Source: an uncultured SAR86 cluster bacterium
GTDB lineage: Bacteria; Pseudomonadota; Gammaproteobacteria; Magnimaribacterales; D2472
NCBI GenBank assembly: GCA_902631785.1
Contig: CACOZT010000003.1
Coordinates: 61,158 to 125,157 of the forward strand
Direction: 5' to 3'
Length of the DNA: 64,000 nt
The position numbers and the translations under genes are program-made. Every line of letters begins with the position of its first letter. Position 1 is the stretch's first letter. Positions 34,151-42,527 of this stretch are shown one piece after another. Below the pieces are notes generated by a model, which searched no databases, had not been told where the DNA came from, and was given only the letters and a program-made list of their open reading frames with translations.

Positions 34151-35071
34151 ATGAAAATATTTAAGCTTTTAAGTACTACTCTAGCTGTTTTTTGTTTTTC
34201 TTCAGATCTACTTTCTGATATTACATTTTACGGAAAGATAAATACTAGTTATGAAAGCACTGATAAAAACTCTAAAACAGATACAGATTTTAAAAACAAT
34301 GCATCAAGATTAGGTGTTAAAGGTAAGTTTGATATTAACGATGGTCTAAAAATTTCTTTTCAAATTGAAAATGAGATTGATCCAACTGATGGAAGGTTTA
34401 GAGCTGATGGAGAAAAAGTCTTCAAAGAAAGAAACACATTTTTAGCGCTAGAAGGAAATTTTGGAAGACTGTTTGCTGGAACGCATGATACTGCTTTTAA
34501 AGTTGCACAATTAAAAGTTGATTTATTTAATGACACTAGAGCAGATATTAAATATTTATTCCAAGGTGAAAATAGGATGAATAGTTTTGTTGCTTATACA
34601 ACACCAGAACTAATTGGTGGCCTAAAAGTAACTATAAACTCTATTAGCCAATCAACAGGAACCTTTGAATCCTATTCAGTTAATTACTTAACCGGATCTG
34701 TAAAATTGGCGTTTGCTTTAGATTCAAACGGAAAGGGGTATGACAGTACAAGATTTACAACAATGTTTCCAATAGAATCACTTGGTGTTGATGTTGGTTT
34801 GATGTATCAATCATCTGAAAAAATTTCTACTGGAGTATCTGAAAATGGCCATCTTTTAAGTCTTAAAAAGAAAGTATCAGATAAGGGCAGTGTCTATCTT
34901 CAGACTGCTAGCTCAGATATAAAGTTAGAATCTGGCAAGCAAAACTCAATCGGATACGATTATAAAATATCTAAAATTGCTAAGGTCTTTTTTCACTATT
35001 CAGATTTAGAGAGTGATAAAACATCGAAGAATGCAGAATATGTATCTGTAGGATTTGAATATAAGTTTTAA
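34151..35071 (+). CDS. Outer-membrane general porin, probably phosphate-linked
   Basis: 306 aa with a signal peptide (to about LLSDI) and a beta-barrel body. The pattern DITFYGKINTSYES at the mature start, SRLGVKGKFDINDGLKISFQIE, and RNTFLALEGNFGRLFAGTHDT is that of Gram-negative trimeric porins; the chain ends in the aromatic FEYKF typical of barrel insertion. It starts six bases after the Pit gene, so it is probably in the same operon and would pass phosphate through the outer membrane. Selectivity is inferred from position only. Confidence 0.87.
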   Translation: MKIFKLLSTTLAVFCFSSDLLSDITFYGKINTSYESTDKNSKTDTDFKNNASRLGVKGKFDINDGLKISFQIENEIDPTDGRFRADGEKVFKERNTFLALEGNFGRLFAGTHDTAFKVAQLKVDLFNDTRADIKYLFQGENRMNSFVAYTTPELIGGLKVTINSISQSTGTFESYSVNYLTGSVKLAFALDSNGKGYDSTRFTTMFPIESLGVDVGLMYQSSEKISTGVSENGHLLSLKKKVSDKGSVYLQTASSDIKLESGKQNSIGYDYKISKIAKVFFHYSDLESDKTSKNAEYVSVGFEYKF

Positions 35072-35076
35072 TTTGC

Positions 35077-35100
35077 AAAAGGGGTTTATAGCCCCTTTTT
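35077..35100 (+). terminator. Terminator of the pit-porin operon
   Basis: AAAAGGGG-TTTATAG-CCCCTTTT hairpin with a T tail, just after the porin stop. Confidence 0.85.
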
Positions 35101-35146
35101 ACATCAATCTGATTTACTTTTCTCAACATTTGTCCATAATAAATTT

Positions 35147-35743
35147 ATGGATCAAGCCCCTAAACAGGAAAGAAGTAGAAAAAGAATCGAAGTCATATTA
35201 ACTACTGCTGAAAATATTCTTTTAGAGAATGGTATTGATTCAGTCACAATTGCAAATATCTCAAAAACGTCAGGTTTAAAAAGGACTTCAACGTATAAAT
35301 TTTTTCAAACTCCTGAAGCTATTAAAGCTGCATTAGCAACTAAATATTTTATGGAATTATCAAAAGATTTTTCTAAAAGATCATCGGACATAAATACAGC
35401 TGAACTGTCAGTAATCGTCTTGAGAACTGTTGAAATTATTTATGATTATTTTTCATCTTCAATTGCTGCACAACAATTGGTTTTATCAAATACAACATCA
35501 CTACCAGTTACTAAAGAGCCTTTTCATGAACTGTCATCAAGTGTTCAAGAATTTATAGAAAGAAATATAGAACTTCCAGAGTTTTTTAATAACGATGGAG
35601 TTTTTAGAGTATTTACACAGATAATTATTTCAATTTTTTCTCTTAACACAAGAGAAAGCGGTATCTTAAACGAAGTTGGTAAAATTGAGGCCAATAGAGC
35701 AGCGCATGCATATATTCTAAATTGGGTTAATCAATCAAAATAA
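35147..35743 (+). CDS. TetR-family transcriptional regulator
   Basis: 198 aa. The N-terminal helix-turn-helix reads ILTTAENILLENGIDSVTIANISKTSGLKRTSTYKFF, the normal TetR form including the conserved Tyr-Lys/His-Phe at the end of the recognition helix. The C-terminal ligand domain is not recognisable. It is four bases before the phytase gene and probably controls or is co-expressed with it. Confidence 0.88.
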   Translation: MDQAPKQERSRKRIEVILTTAENILLENGIDSVTIANISKTSGLKRTSTYKFFQTPEAIKAALATKYFMELSKDFSKRSSDINTAELSVIVLRTVEIIYDYFSSSIAAQQLVLSNTTSLPVTKEPFHELSSSVQEFIERNIELPEFFNNDGVFRVFTQIIISIFSLNTRESGILNEVGKIEANRAAHAYILNWVNQSK

Positions 35744-35747
35744 ATGA

Positions 35748-36803
35748 ATGTTGATTAAAAAATTAAATCTACTGTTAATAATTTTCGTATTTATTAGTAA
35801 TGTTAATGTTTATGCCTCAAAGCAATTTTCAGTTTCTGCTTTATTTGAAACACCCCAAGTTAAAATAAATGGAAACGCAGATGATCCAGCAATTTGGTTC
35901 AATGAGACAAATCCAGGCTTATCAATAATATTTGGGACTGATAAATATAATGGTATTTATTCATATAACTTAAAAGGCGAAATTATTGGCTTTTCTGAGT
36001 CTGGAAGCATAAATAATATTGACTTAAGGACTTACAAAGACAGTACATATATAGTTGGAACTGATACATCAACAAATAAAATATACTTATGGAAATATAA
36101 GAACTCTTATTTGCATAAAAAATCAAAAGAAGGCAGTTTTAGTATAGATGAAACGCCTCACTATTCTGATGAGGTTAACTTTCTTGCATATGGAGTATGC
36201 GCAGGCTTGATTGATGATCAATTTATTTCATTTGTTACAGAGGCAAAAGGACCTAGAGTAAGGCTATGGAAGTTTTCTGAAAACAATCTTAACTTCGTAA
36301 ACACTTTTAATAATAACAATGCTTCAGAATCAGAAGGTTGCGCCGTAGATGATGAAAATAAAAAACTTTTTATTTCTGAAGAAAACCAAAGAGGTGTATT
36401 AAGATCCTATTCTCTTACAAAAGACTTGGAGCTTAGTAATAAGATTAGAATTGATGATAGAAGTGGGAATATTGTTGGAGATCCTGAAGGATTAGCAATA
36501 TTAAAAACATCGCAAACTAACGGTTACCTCATTGCATCTTCACAAGGTAATAATACATTTAATATATATGATAGAACTGAACCACATGCATATGTTGGAT
36601 CTTTCCAAATAAAAGAAAACAATTCTATTGATGGAGTTTCAGATACCGATGGTTTAGAAATTGTTAATACTTTTTTAAATAGCGATTTTGCAGAGGGCTT
36701 ATTGGTTGTGCAAGACGGAAAAAATACTGGTGAAAATACCATACCTAAAGAGAATTTTAAATTATTATCTCTTTCAGAAATTAAACAATATTTAACTTTT
36801 TAA
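35748..36803 (+). CDS. Beta-propeller phytase-like phosphatase
   Basis: 351 aa with a signal peptide ending near VYASKQ. The start of the mature protein has NGNADDPAIWFNETNPGLS and IIFGTDKYNGIYSYNL, the calcium- and phosphate-binding strands of 3-phytases; later blocks include EGCAVDDENKKLFISEE, GDPEGLAIL and GVSDTDGLEIV, each placing acidic residues at propeller sites. It would release phosphate from inositol phosphates or other organophosphates in the periplasm or outside, and could be a T2SS client. It starts four bases after the TetR gene. Confidence 0.87.
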   Translation: MLIKKLNLLLIIFVFISNVNVYASKQFSVSALFETPQVKINGNADDPAIWFNETNPGLSIIFGTDKYNGIYSYNLKGEIIGFSESGSINNIDLRTYKDSTYIVGTDTSTNKIYLWKYKNSYLHKKSKEGSFSIDETPHYSDEVNFLAYGVCAGLIDDQFISFVTEAKGPRVRLWKFSENNLNFVNTFNNNNASESEGCAVDDENKKLFISEENQRGVLRSYSLTKDLELSNKIRIDDRSGNIVGDPEGLAILKTSQTNGYLIASSQGNNTFNIYDRTEPHAYVGSFQIKENNSIDGVSDTDGLEIVNTFLNSDFAEGLLVVQDGKNTGENTIPKENFKLLSLSEIKQYLTF

Positions 36804-37905
36804 TAAAATCAATAATATCTGCCGAAAGTGACTCAGGTTGCTCTAAGGCTGCAAAATGTCCACCTTTGTGAGTATTCCATTGAACTACATTATAGATTTC
36901 TTCAGCCCATGCTCTTGGAGGTGCAATCAAGTCTCTTTCAAAAACTGCGCCTGCCATAGGTTGCTTTATGTTCTCAAAAGAAAATCCTAAGTCTCCATTT
37001 TCTTTATACAACCTTGTTGATGAAGTTATTGATTCACTAAACCAATATAAAGAAACTATTGCCAAAACCTCATCATCTGAAACAACTAGTTTATTCTCTT
37101 CACCATCAAACCAGCCATAAAACTTCTCTACAATCCAAGCAGCCAGTCCAATAGGAGAGTCATTTAAGCCATAACCAAGTGTTTGTGGTTTTGTTTTTTG
37201 TATCTCATAGTATCCAACTCCTTGTTCTTTATATTTTTCATAATTTGCCATTAATTTTTGTTCTTCTTGTGAGGTATTTTCTAATGGATCTTTATCAGCA
37301 GGTGGCCAAGCAATAATCATATTAAGGTGAATGCCAATACAATGATTTGGATAAAGTTCAGCCATCCATTTGCTTATGGTAGCTCCCCAGTCACCACCTT
37401 GAACAATATATTTATCATATCCAAGAGCTATTAAGAGCTCATGCTGCAAAATAGCAATCTGTTTGGAATCCATACCAACTTCTTTTGGTTTATCGGAAAA
37501 TCCAAATCCTGGCAGAGAAGGGCAAATAATATCAATTGGTATATCAGAGTTTTTTTGAATTATTGGTATTATTTTTAAAAATTCCTGGATGCTTCCAGGC
37601 CATCCATGAGTCATTACTAGTGGAATAGCATTGTCTTTTTTTGACTTTGAATGAAGAAAATGAAGTTTAAGTCCTGACTTAGTTGTATATCTGTAGCTAC
37701 CAATGTCATTAATCTTCTTTTCATGATCTCGCCAATTAAATTCATTTCGCCAATAGTTTGTTAGTTCTTTTAAGAAATTAAGATCCGTTCCATGAGACCA
37801 TCTATGATTTATTTCATCAGGCCATCTTGTTAGATCTATCTTTTTATTTAGTAAATCAATATCTTTTTCAGATACTTTAACTTCAAATTCTTCTATATTT
37901 TTCAT
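36781..37905 (-). CDS. Epoxide hydrolase (EHN-domain alpha/beta hydrolase)
   Basis: 374 aa from the ATG at 37905; the track begins at a TTG two codons earlier. The N-terminal epoxide-hydrolase domain (LTRWPDEINHRWSHGTDL... FNWRDHEKKIN) precedes the alpha/beta fold with HGWPGS (oxyanion), the nucleophile elbow QGGDWGATIS with Asp, and the C-terminal GGHFAALEQPE with the His. Members hydrolyse epoxides to diols; bacterial homologues resemble microsomal and juvenile-hormone epoxide hydrolases. The 3' end overlaps the phytase gene by 23 bases. Confidence 0.88.
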   Translation of the reverse strand: MKNIEEFEVKVSEKDIDLLNKKIDLTRWPDEINHRWSHGTDLNFLKELTNYWRNEFNWRDHEKKINDIGSYRYTTKSGLKLHFLHSKSKKDNAIPLVMTHGWPGSIQEFLKIIPIIQKNSDIPIDIICPSLPGFGFSDKPKEVGMDSKQIAILQHELLIALGYDKYIVQGGDWGATISKWMAELYPNHCIGIHLNMIIAWPPADKDPLENTSQEEQKLMANYEKYKEQGVGYYEIQKTKPQTLGYGLNDSPIGLAAWIVEKFYGWFDGEENKLVVSDDEVLAIVSLYWFSESITSSTRLYKENGDLGFSFENIKQPMAGAVFERDLIAPPRAWAEEIYNVVQWNTHKGGHFAALEQPESLSADIIDFIKKLNIV

Positions 37906-37976
37906 AAGCAATTAATTAGTTTAATTTATATCACACCTTAAATATATTGAAGTAAAATATCTTTTTTTAATTACAT

Positions 37977-38480
37977 ATGTTTGAGAATATAGAGTCTTTT
38001 CTTAGTAACAATAATGAATTAGCTTGGATTGCTATTTTCATGTTTGCTTTTATGGAATCATTCATTTTATCTGGAATTATTGTTTCAAGTGCTATCTTAT
38101 TTTCGGTTTGCATTTTTGTTTTCAATATGGAGTTATTACCTTTATATTCAATAGTGATGGTGGCAATGCTTGGTGCTCACTTAGGAGATGTTTCAGGTTT
38201 CTTTTTTGGGAAAACGGTTGGACCTAGCTTATTAGCAACTAAATTTATCTCTAAAAGAGAAAAGACAATAAAAAGAGCTCAAAAATTTTTGGATAAAACA
38301 GGACAATATACTGTAATTTTGGGAAGGTTTGTTCCTGCCATAAGACCAATTGTTCCTTTTTTGCTTGGTATTTCTGATCTAAAAGCTGTAAGATTTTATA
38401 TTGCTGATGTCGTTGCATGCTCGTGTTGGGGAATTGCTCTTGCATTACTGGTAAGCGGTGTTGGATCTTTAATAGGATAA
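37977..38480 (+). CDS. DedA/SNARE-associated family membrane protein
   Basis: 167 aa, 4-5 hydrophobic segments. The DedA signatures GAHLGDVSGFFFGKTVG and, later, GRFVPAIRPIVPFLLGI are present, with the conserved Glu, Gly-Arg-Phe and Pro residues. The family is linked to lipid flipping (undecaprenyl phosphate or phosphatidylethanolamine) and membrane homeostasis. It is shorter than E. coli DedA members (about 200-220 aa). It is followed after four bases by a 62-aa membrane ORF and then hinT. Confidence 0.9.
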   Translation: MFENIESFLSNNNELAWIAIFMFAFMESFILSGIIVSSAILFSVCIFVFNMELLPLYSIVMVAMLGAHLGDVSGFFFGKTVGPSLLATKFISKREKTIKRAQKFLDKTGQYTVILGRFVPAIRPIVPFLLGISDLKAVRFYIADVVACSCWGIALALLVSGVGSLIG

Positions 38481-38484
38481 AAAT

Positions 38485-38673
38485 ATGTTAAGTATGTTTA
38501 TATTGGTAGTAAGCTCAATAGCGATCTTATATCTGTTATATCAATTGATCAAAGCTAGTAGGCAAGGAAGGTTTTTACAAACCTTGAGAGATTTATTAAT
38601 CATATTTTTGGCTATATTAATGACTGCAGCTATTTTTTATATTGGATTTAGATTCTTTAGAACCTTCATTTAA
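38485..38673 (+). CDS. Small two-helix membrane protein, unknown
   Basis: 62 aa: a first helix MLSMFILVVSSIAILYLLYQ, a basic loop KASRQGRFLQTLRD and a second helix LLIIFLAILMTAAIFYIGF. Spacing of four bases from dedA and one base from hinT supports expression as part of that operon. No family recognised. Confidence 0.7.
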   Translation: MLSMFILVVSSIAILYLLYQLIKASRQGRFLQTLRDLLIIFLAILMTAAIFYIGFRFFRTFI

Positions 38674-38674
38674 A

Positions 38675-39016
38675 ATGTCGTTAACCTTATTTGAAAAAAT
38701 TATAAATAAAGAAATACCTGCTGAAATTATTTATGAAGATGATATTTCTATTGTAATTGAGGATATTAATCCCCAAGCACCCACTCATTTATTGATTATT
38801 CCAAAAAAAGTAATTCCTAAATTGTCTGATGCATCAACTGAAGATCAGGACATATTAGGCCATTTAATGTTAGTTGCTGGCAAAATAGCCAAACAACTTG
38901 AATTAGATGAAACCTTTAGATTGGTAATAAATAATGGAGCCAAGGCAGGACAAAGTGTTTTTCACCTTCATCTTCACCTTCTATCAGGAAGGTCTCTTAA
39001 TTGGCCGCCAGGTTAA
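38675..39016 (+). CDS. hinT: HIT-family nucleotide phosphoramidase (HinT)
   Basis: 113 aa from the ATG at 38675, the full HinT length; the track starts 11 codons early inside the previous gene. It begins with LFEKIINKEIPAEIIYEDD, has INPQAPTHLLIIPKK, and ends with the histidine triad HLHLHLL preceded by GQSVFH. It hydrolyses adenosine phosphoramidates in the cytoplasm. Confidence 0.96.
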   Translation: MSLTLFEKIINKEIPAEIIYEDDISIVIEDINPQAPTHLLIIPKKVIPKLSDASTEDQDILGHLMLVAGKIAKQLELDETFRLVINNGAKAGQSVFHLHLHLLSGRSLNWPPG

Positions 39017-39114
39017 AAATAAATATAAGCGCCTAGGCCAAGTAAAAATATCACTATTCCGATCCCTATTGCGAAGTAGGAACCATACTTTAAAGTAAGT
39101 GCATCGTCCATCAT
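39013..39114 (-). CDS. 33-aa single-helix membrane microprotein (not in ORF track)
   Basis: The minus strand gives MMDDALTLKYGSYFAIGIGI plus a hydrophobic end, after the ribosome site AAGGGG four bases before the ATG. A short polar head is followed by one membrane helix of about 19 residues. It overlaps the hinT stop by four bases on the opposite strand. It is one of several similar microproteins here. Function unknown. Confidence 0.6.
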   Translation of the reverse strand: MMDDALTLKYGSYFAIGIGIVIFLLGLGAYIYF

Positions 39115-39204
39115 GTATCCCCTTAAAAAAAATATATCAAAAATTAATACTTTTTCAAATGATTTTTTAAGATAAAATGTTTAAAAGTTCATAACTATTT
39201 AATC

Positions 39205-40452
39205 TTGAGTAATTCAAAACTATCTAAAGAAATTAAAGCTTGGATATCTTATGATTTGGGAAATTCAGCTTTTGCAACTACTGTTTTAGCAGCATTCTTT
39301 CCTATTTTTTACAATCAATATTGGGCATCTAATATTGACTCTACCTTATCTGCAGAATATTTAAGCTGGACCCTTGTAATTTCAAATTTAACTTTGTTAT
39401 TTACAGCACCTTTAATTGGCGCTATTACAGATATAAGTAAATCTACTAAAATAATGTTTATATCAATGGTTTCAATATCCATTATTTGTGTTGGACTGCT
39501 TTTTTTTCTTCAAGTCGGAGCTTGGCTCTATGCATTGGTTTTTTTTGGTATAGCTAATTATTTTTTTTCTGCATCAAATGTTCTATACGACAAAATTCTA
39601 GTTCAGATAGCATCACCTGATTTATTTTCCAAGATTTCTGGCTATGGTTATGCATGGGGATATTTTGGTGGAGGGTTACTTTTCTTAGTAAATGCTTTGA
39701 TGAGTCTTTATCCTGAAATATTTGGATTAGAGTCTCAAGCCGATGCTATAAGATGGTCATTTATAACTGTATCTGTTTGGTGGACAATATTTTTATTGCC
39801 TTTATCAATAACTTATAAAGAAAGAGTAATTAATTCATCACAAAATGTTCTCAAAGATTCTTTTAAAAATTTTATAAACACTCTTAGATCCGTTTCAGAG
39901 TATAGGAATGCATTTATATTCTTGATAGCTTTTTTTCTATTCATCGATGGTGTTCATACTGTAATTGCACTTGCATCGACATTTGCACTGAATTTAGGTC
40001 TTGATACAAGCTCAATAATTATTGCTCTTATTCTTGTTCAATTTGTGGCGTTTCCATCGACATTAATGTGGGCATTTGTTGCTGAAAAATATGGGGATAA
40101 AATTGTAATAAATATAACAATTATTATTTATATTATATTAATTTTATATTCATTTAATTTATCTGATGGAGTTGAATTTTACATTCTTGCAGGATTGATA
40201 GGATTTATTCAGGGCGGTATTCAAGGAAGCTCTCGTAGTTTATTTGCCAAATTGATACCATCAGATAAAGCGGGAGCATTTTTTGGAATATTTAATACTT
40301 TTGGAAAGGCTGCAGCATTTATTGGACCTGCACTTATAGGAATTTTCTTAGCAATATTTAAAGATACTACTTTAATGTTACTACCACTGTTAATTCTATT
40401 TATACTGGGTATTATTGTTTTATATTTTGTTGATACTGATGAAACTATTTAG
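39205..40452 (+). CDS. MFS transporter, UMF1/Atg22-like
   Basis: 415 aa with about 12 hydrophobic helices. The N-terminal EIKAWISYDLGNSAFATTV is the hallmark of the UMF1 (Atg22-like) group of the major facilitator superfamily, and the helix pair around QGGIQGSSRSLFAKLIP is also typical. The substrate is unknown; eukaryotic relatives export amino acids. The start is TTG at 39205; no ATG lies nearby in frame and no strong ribosome site is visible. It overlaps the next small gene by 14 bases. Confidence 0.85.
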   Translation: MSNSKLSKEIKAWISYDLGNSAFATTVLAAFFPIFYNQYWASNIDSTLSAEYLSWTLVISNLTLLFTAPLIGAITDISKSTKIMFISMVSISIICVGLLFFLQVGAWLYALVFFGIANYFFSASNVLYDKILVQIASPDLFSKISGYGYAWGYFGGGLLFLVNALMSLYPEIFGLESQADAIRWSFITVSVWWTIFLLPLSITYKERVINSSQNVLKDSFKNFINTLRSVSEYRNAFIFLIAFFLFIDGVHTVIALASTFALNLGLDTSSIIIALILVQFVAFPSTLMWAFVAEKYGDKIVINITIIIYIILILYSFNLSDGVEFYILAGLIGFIQGGIQGSSRSLFAKLIPSDKAGAFFGIFNTFGKAAAFIGPALIGIFLAIFKDTTLMLLPLLILFILGIIVLYFVDTDETI

Positions 40453-40624
40453 CGCAAAGTCTATTATTTTTTATAGTATTTTAGGAGCTATAACAGCATT
40501 TGTGATAGCGCCTTTTATAAGAAGCATGCTTGATTATTCAAATACCATAGAATTATTAATTACAACTGCAATAATTATTCCTATGTATGCTGTTATTACG
40601 AGATTTATAAAAAAATATCTTTAA
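40439..40624 (+). CDS. Small two-helix membrane protein, unknown
   Basis: 61 aa from the ATG at 40439 inside the end of the MFS gene: MKLFSAKSIIFYSILGAITA, then a second helix LLITTAIIIPMYAVITRF and a basic tail. The 14-base overlap implies coupling with the transporter. The end overlaps the convergent GDPD gene by four bases. No family recognised. Confidence 0.6.
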   Translation: MKLFSAKSIIFYSILGAITAFVIAPFIRSMLDYSNTIELLITTAIIIPMYAVITRFIKKYL

Positions 40625-41355
40625 GATTTTTTGAGTGTTTCAAATAGAAGCTTTGGCCTATCAGTTATTATTCCATCAACTTCAAGATCGATTAAATATT
40701 TGAAGGTGTTAACGTCATTAATTGTCCAAACCATAATTTTAAGTTCTTTTGATTTGAGGTAATTAACAAATCTCTTTGTAACAATCCGAACACCATAATA
40801 CGATATAGGAATTTGAAGACAGTCACCGGGCACAGTTCCTCTATATATACCAAAACTTGATAGCAGTATTTTTAAAACCTCTTTTGGACCCATTGATATG
40901 CACAAATTTGGATGAGTTGATCTTACATTATTTAATCTATCGCTATTGAAGCTTGCTACACAGACTCTTTCTGAAGCATTTGATTTTGAAATTACTTCTA
41001 ATGCAGGATTTACAACCTCATCTGTTTTAAAGTCTATTTGGAATGAAGTTGAGGGGAATGAATATAAAGCATCGATTAATTTAGGAATCTTATAATCACC
41101 AAATATTCTTAAATTATCAATTTCTTTACTGGATAGGCTATCAAATTTAGCAGATATATCGCAGATCCTTTTAAGATCATTATCGTGAAAAATATATGGA
41201 ACTCCATCAGATGATACTTGCACATCGGTTTCAATGAATTTACAACCTAAAGATATTGAGTATTCAAATGATTCAAGAGTATTTTCTGCTGCTTCTTCAG
41301 CTCCACCTCTGTGAGCCAATACTTCAAGACCATCATATTCTAGATAAGTTTTCAT
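40621..41355 (-). CDS. Glycerophosphodiester phosphodiesterase family protein
   Basis: 244 aa, the normal size of a GDPD. AHRGGAEEAAENTLESF holds the catalytic HR and the metal-binding Glu/Asn; FIETDVQVSSDGVPYIFHDNDLKR has the metal EtD pair and the catalytic His; the end has VWTINDVNTFKYLIDLEVDGIITDRP. It cleaves glycerophosphodiesters to glycerol-3-phosphate and an alcohol. No signal peptide, so it is probably cytoplasmic and involved in lipid-headgroup or phosphate recycling. Confidence 0.95.
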   Translation of the reverse strand: MKTYLEYDGLEVLAHRGGAEEAAENTLESFEYSISLGCKFIETDVQVSSDGVPYIFHDNDLKRICDISAKFDSLSSKEIDNLRIFGDYKIPKLIDALYSFPSTSFQIDFKTDEVVNPALEVISKSNASERVCVASFNSDRLNNVRSTHPNLCISMGPKEVLKILLSSFGIYRGTVPGDCLQIPISYYGVRIVTKRFVNYLKSKELKIMVWTINDVNTFKYLIDLEVDGIITDRPKLLFETLKKS

Positions 41356-41417
41356 TGATCGATATTGTATACGTTAATATTGTAAAATATATCTTAAATA
41401 AGAAGTTAAATATTTCT

Positions 41418-42527
41418 GTGAAAAAATTTGATTCCATAAGACCATATCATGATGATGAAGTTCATCAAGTTTTGATAAACCTATCTAATAATAGAAGATT
41501 TTTAAAAATGTTATTTTCTACAGGTAGATTCAATAAAATCAGGTATTTACCTTTTTCTAGAAAGATTCTTAGCTTAGCTATTAAAACTAGAATCAAAAAT
41601 ATAAAAAGTGTCAATGAGTACCAAAATGCTTTTGAAGCAGTTGTCTCTGAAGTAATTAACAATTCAATCAAAAAATTTTCAGTATCAGGCATTAAGAACT
41701 TAGATTCAAAAAAAGGATATCTTTTTATAGCAAATCATAGAGATATAACTCTGGACTCTGCATTGCTTAATTTAGCCTTACATCAAAATAAATATAAGAC
41801 GACTTATAACGCAGTTGGAAATAATTTATTAAGCGAGGAGTGGGCTTCTGATCTAATGCGGTTAAATAAAAGTTTTATTATTGATAGAAGCGATAAATCG
41901 AAAAGAGATATTTATAAAAGCTTAAATTTAGCATCAGAGTTTATATTCAATACGATAATCAATAAAAATGAGTCTATTTGGATTGCGCAAAAACAAGGAA
42001 GATCTAAAGACGGTAACGATTATACAGATCCATCCGTTATTAAAATGATACATTTAAATGCAAGAAAGAAATTACCTATTAATGATTACCTTAATAGTTT
42101 AAATGTGATTCCAGTCTCAATATCTTATGAAAAAGATCCTAACGATCTTCTTAAAGCAAAAGAGATGTACTTAACTGATCTCAACCAAAAATATATAAAG
42201 GAAAGAAAAGAGGATATGGAAAGTATATTTCAAGGAATAAATGGATATAAAGGAAATGTAAATTTAAACATTGGAGAGGTTATGCACTTCAACAATAATT
42301 CATATGAAGAATGTTCTGATCAAATTACTCATGCTATAAAACAATCATATACTTTGCATCCTACCAACCATGCAGCTGCAGTAATACAAGGAAAACTAAA
42401 TCATGGAGCTGAATACCCACCTGAAGAAATTAATGAAGCAATAGATTATCTTGAAGGAAGAATGAATCTAATACCAGAAGATATGAGACCTTATTTACTG
42501 AATCAATATTCTAATTCTGTTTTATAG
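41418..42527 (+). CDS. PlsC/PlsB-type acyltransferase-like protein
   Basis: 369 aa from the GTG at 41418. The track's start at 41256 runs into the divergent GDPD gene and adds a non-coding-looking leader, so I reject it. The acyltransferase HX4D motif is in IANHRDITLDSALLNL near residue 105, with a later block FIIDRSDKSKRDIYKS and IWIAQKQGRSKDGND resembling the glycerol-phosphate site (the usual form is EGTRSR). It is likely an inner-membrane-associated enzyme adding acyl chains to a phospholipid precursor. The gene is divergent from GDPD, which shares the glycerophosphate theme. Confidence 0.8.
   Translation: MKKFDSIRPYHDDEVHQVLINLSNNRRFLKMLFSTGRFNKIRYLPFSRKILSLAIKTRIKNIKSVNEYQNAFEAVVSEVINNSIKKFSVSGIKNLDSKKGYLFIANHRDITLDSALLNLALHQNKYKTTYNAVGNNLLSEEWASDLMRLNKSFIIDRSDKSKRDIYKSLNLASEFIFNTIINKNESIWIAQKQGRSKDGNDYTDPSVIKMIHLNARKKLPINDYLNSLNVIPVSISYEKDPNDLLKAKEMYLTDLNQKYIKERKEDMESIFQGINGYKGNVNLNIGEVMHFNNNSYEECSDQITHAIKQSYTLHPTNHAAAVIQGKLNHGAEYPPEEINEAIDYLEGRMNLIPEDMRPYLLNQYSNSVL

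Noticed and set aside
41256-41417. Upstream extension of the acyltransferase ORF
   Set aside because: It runs antisense into GDPD and lacks acyltransferase sequence; the GTG at 41418 fits better.
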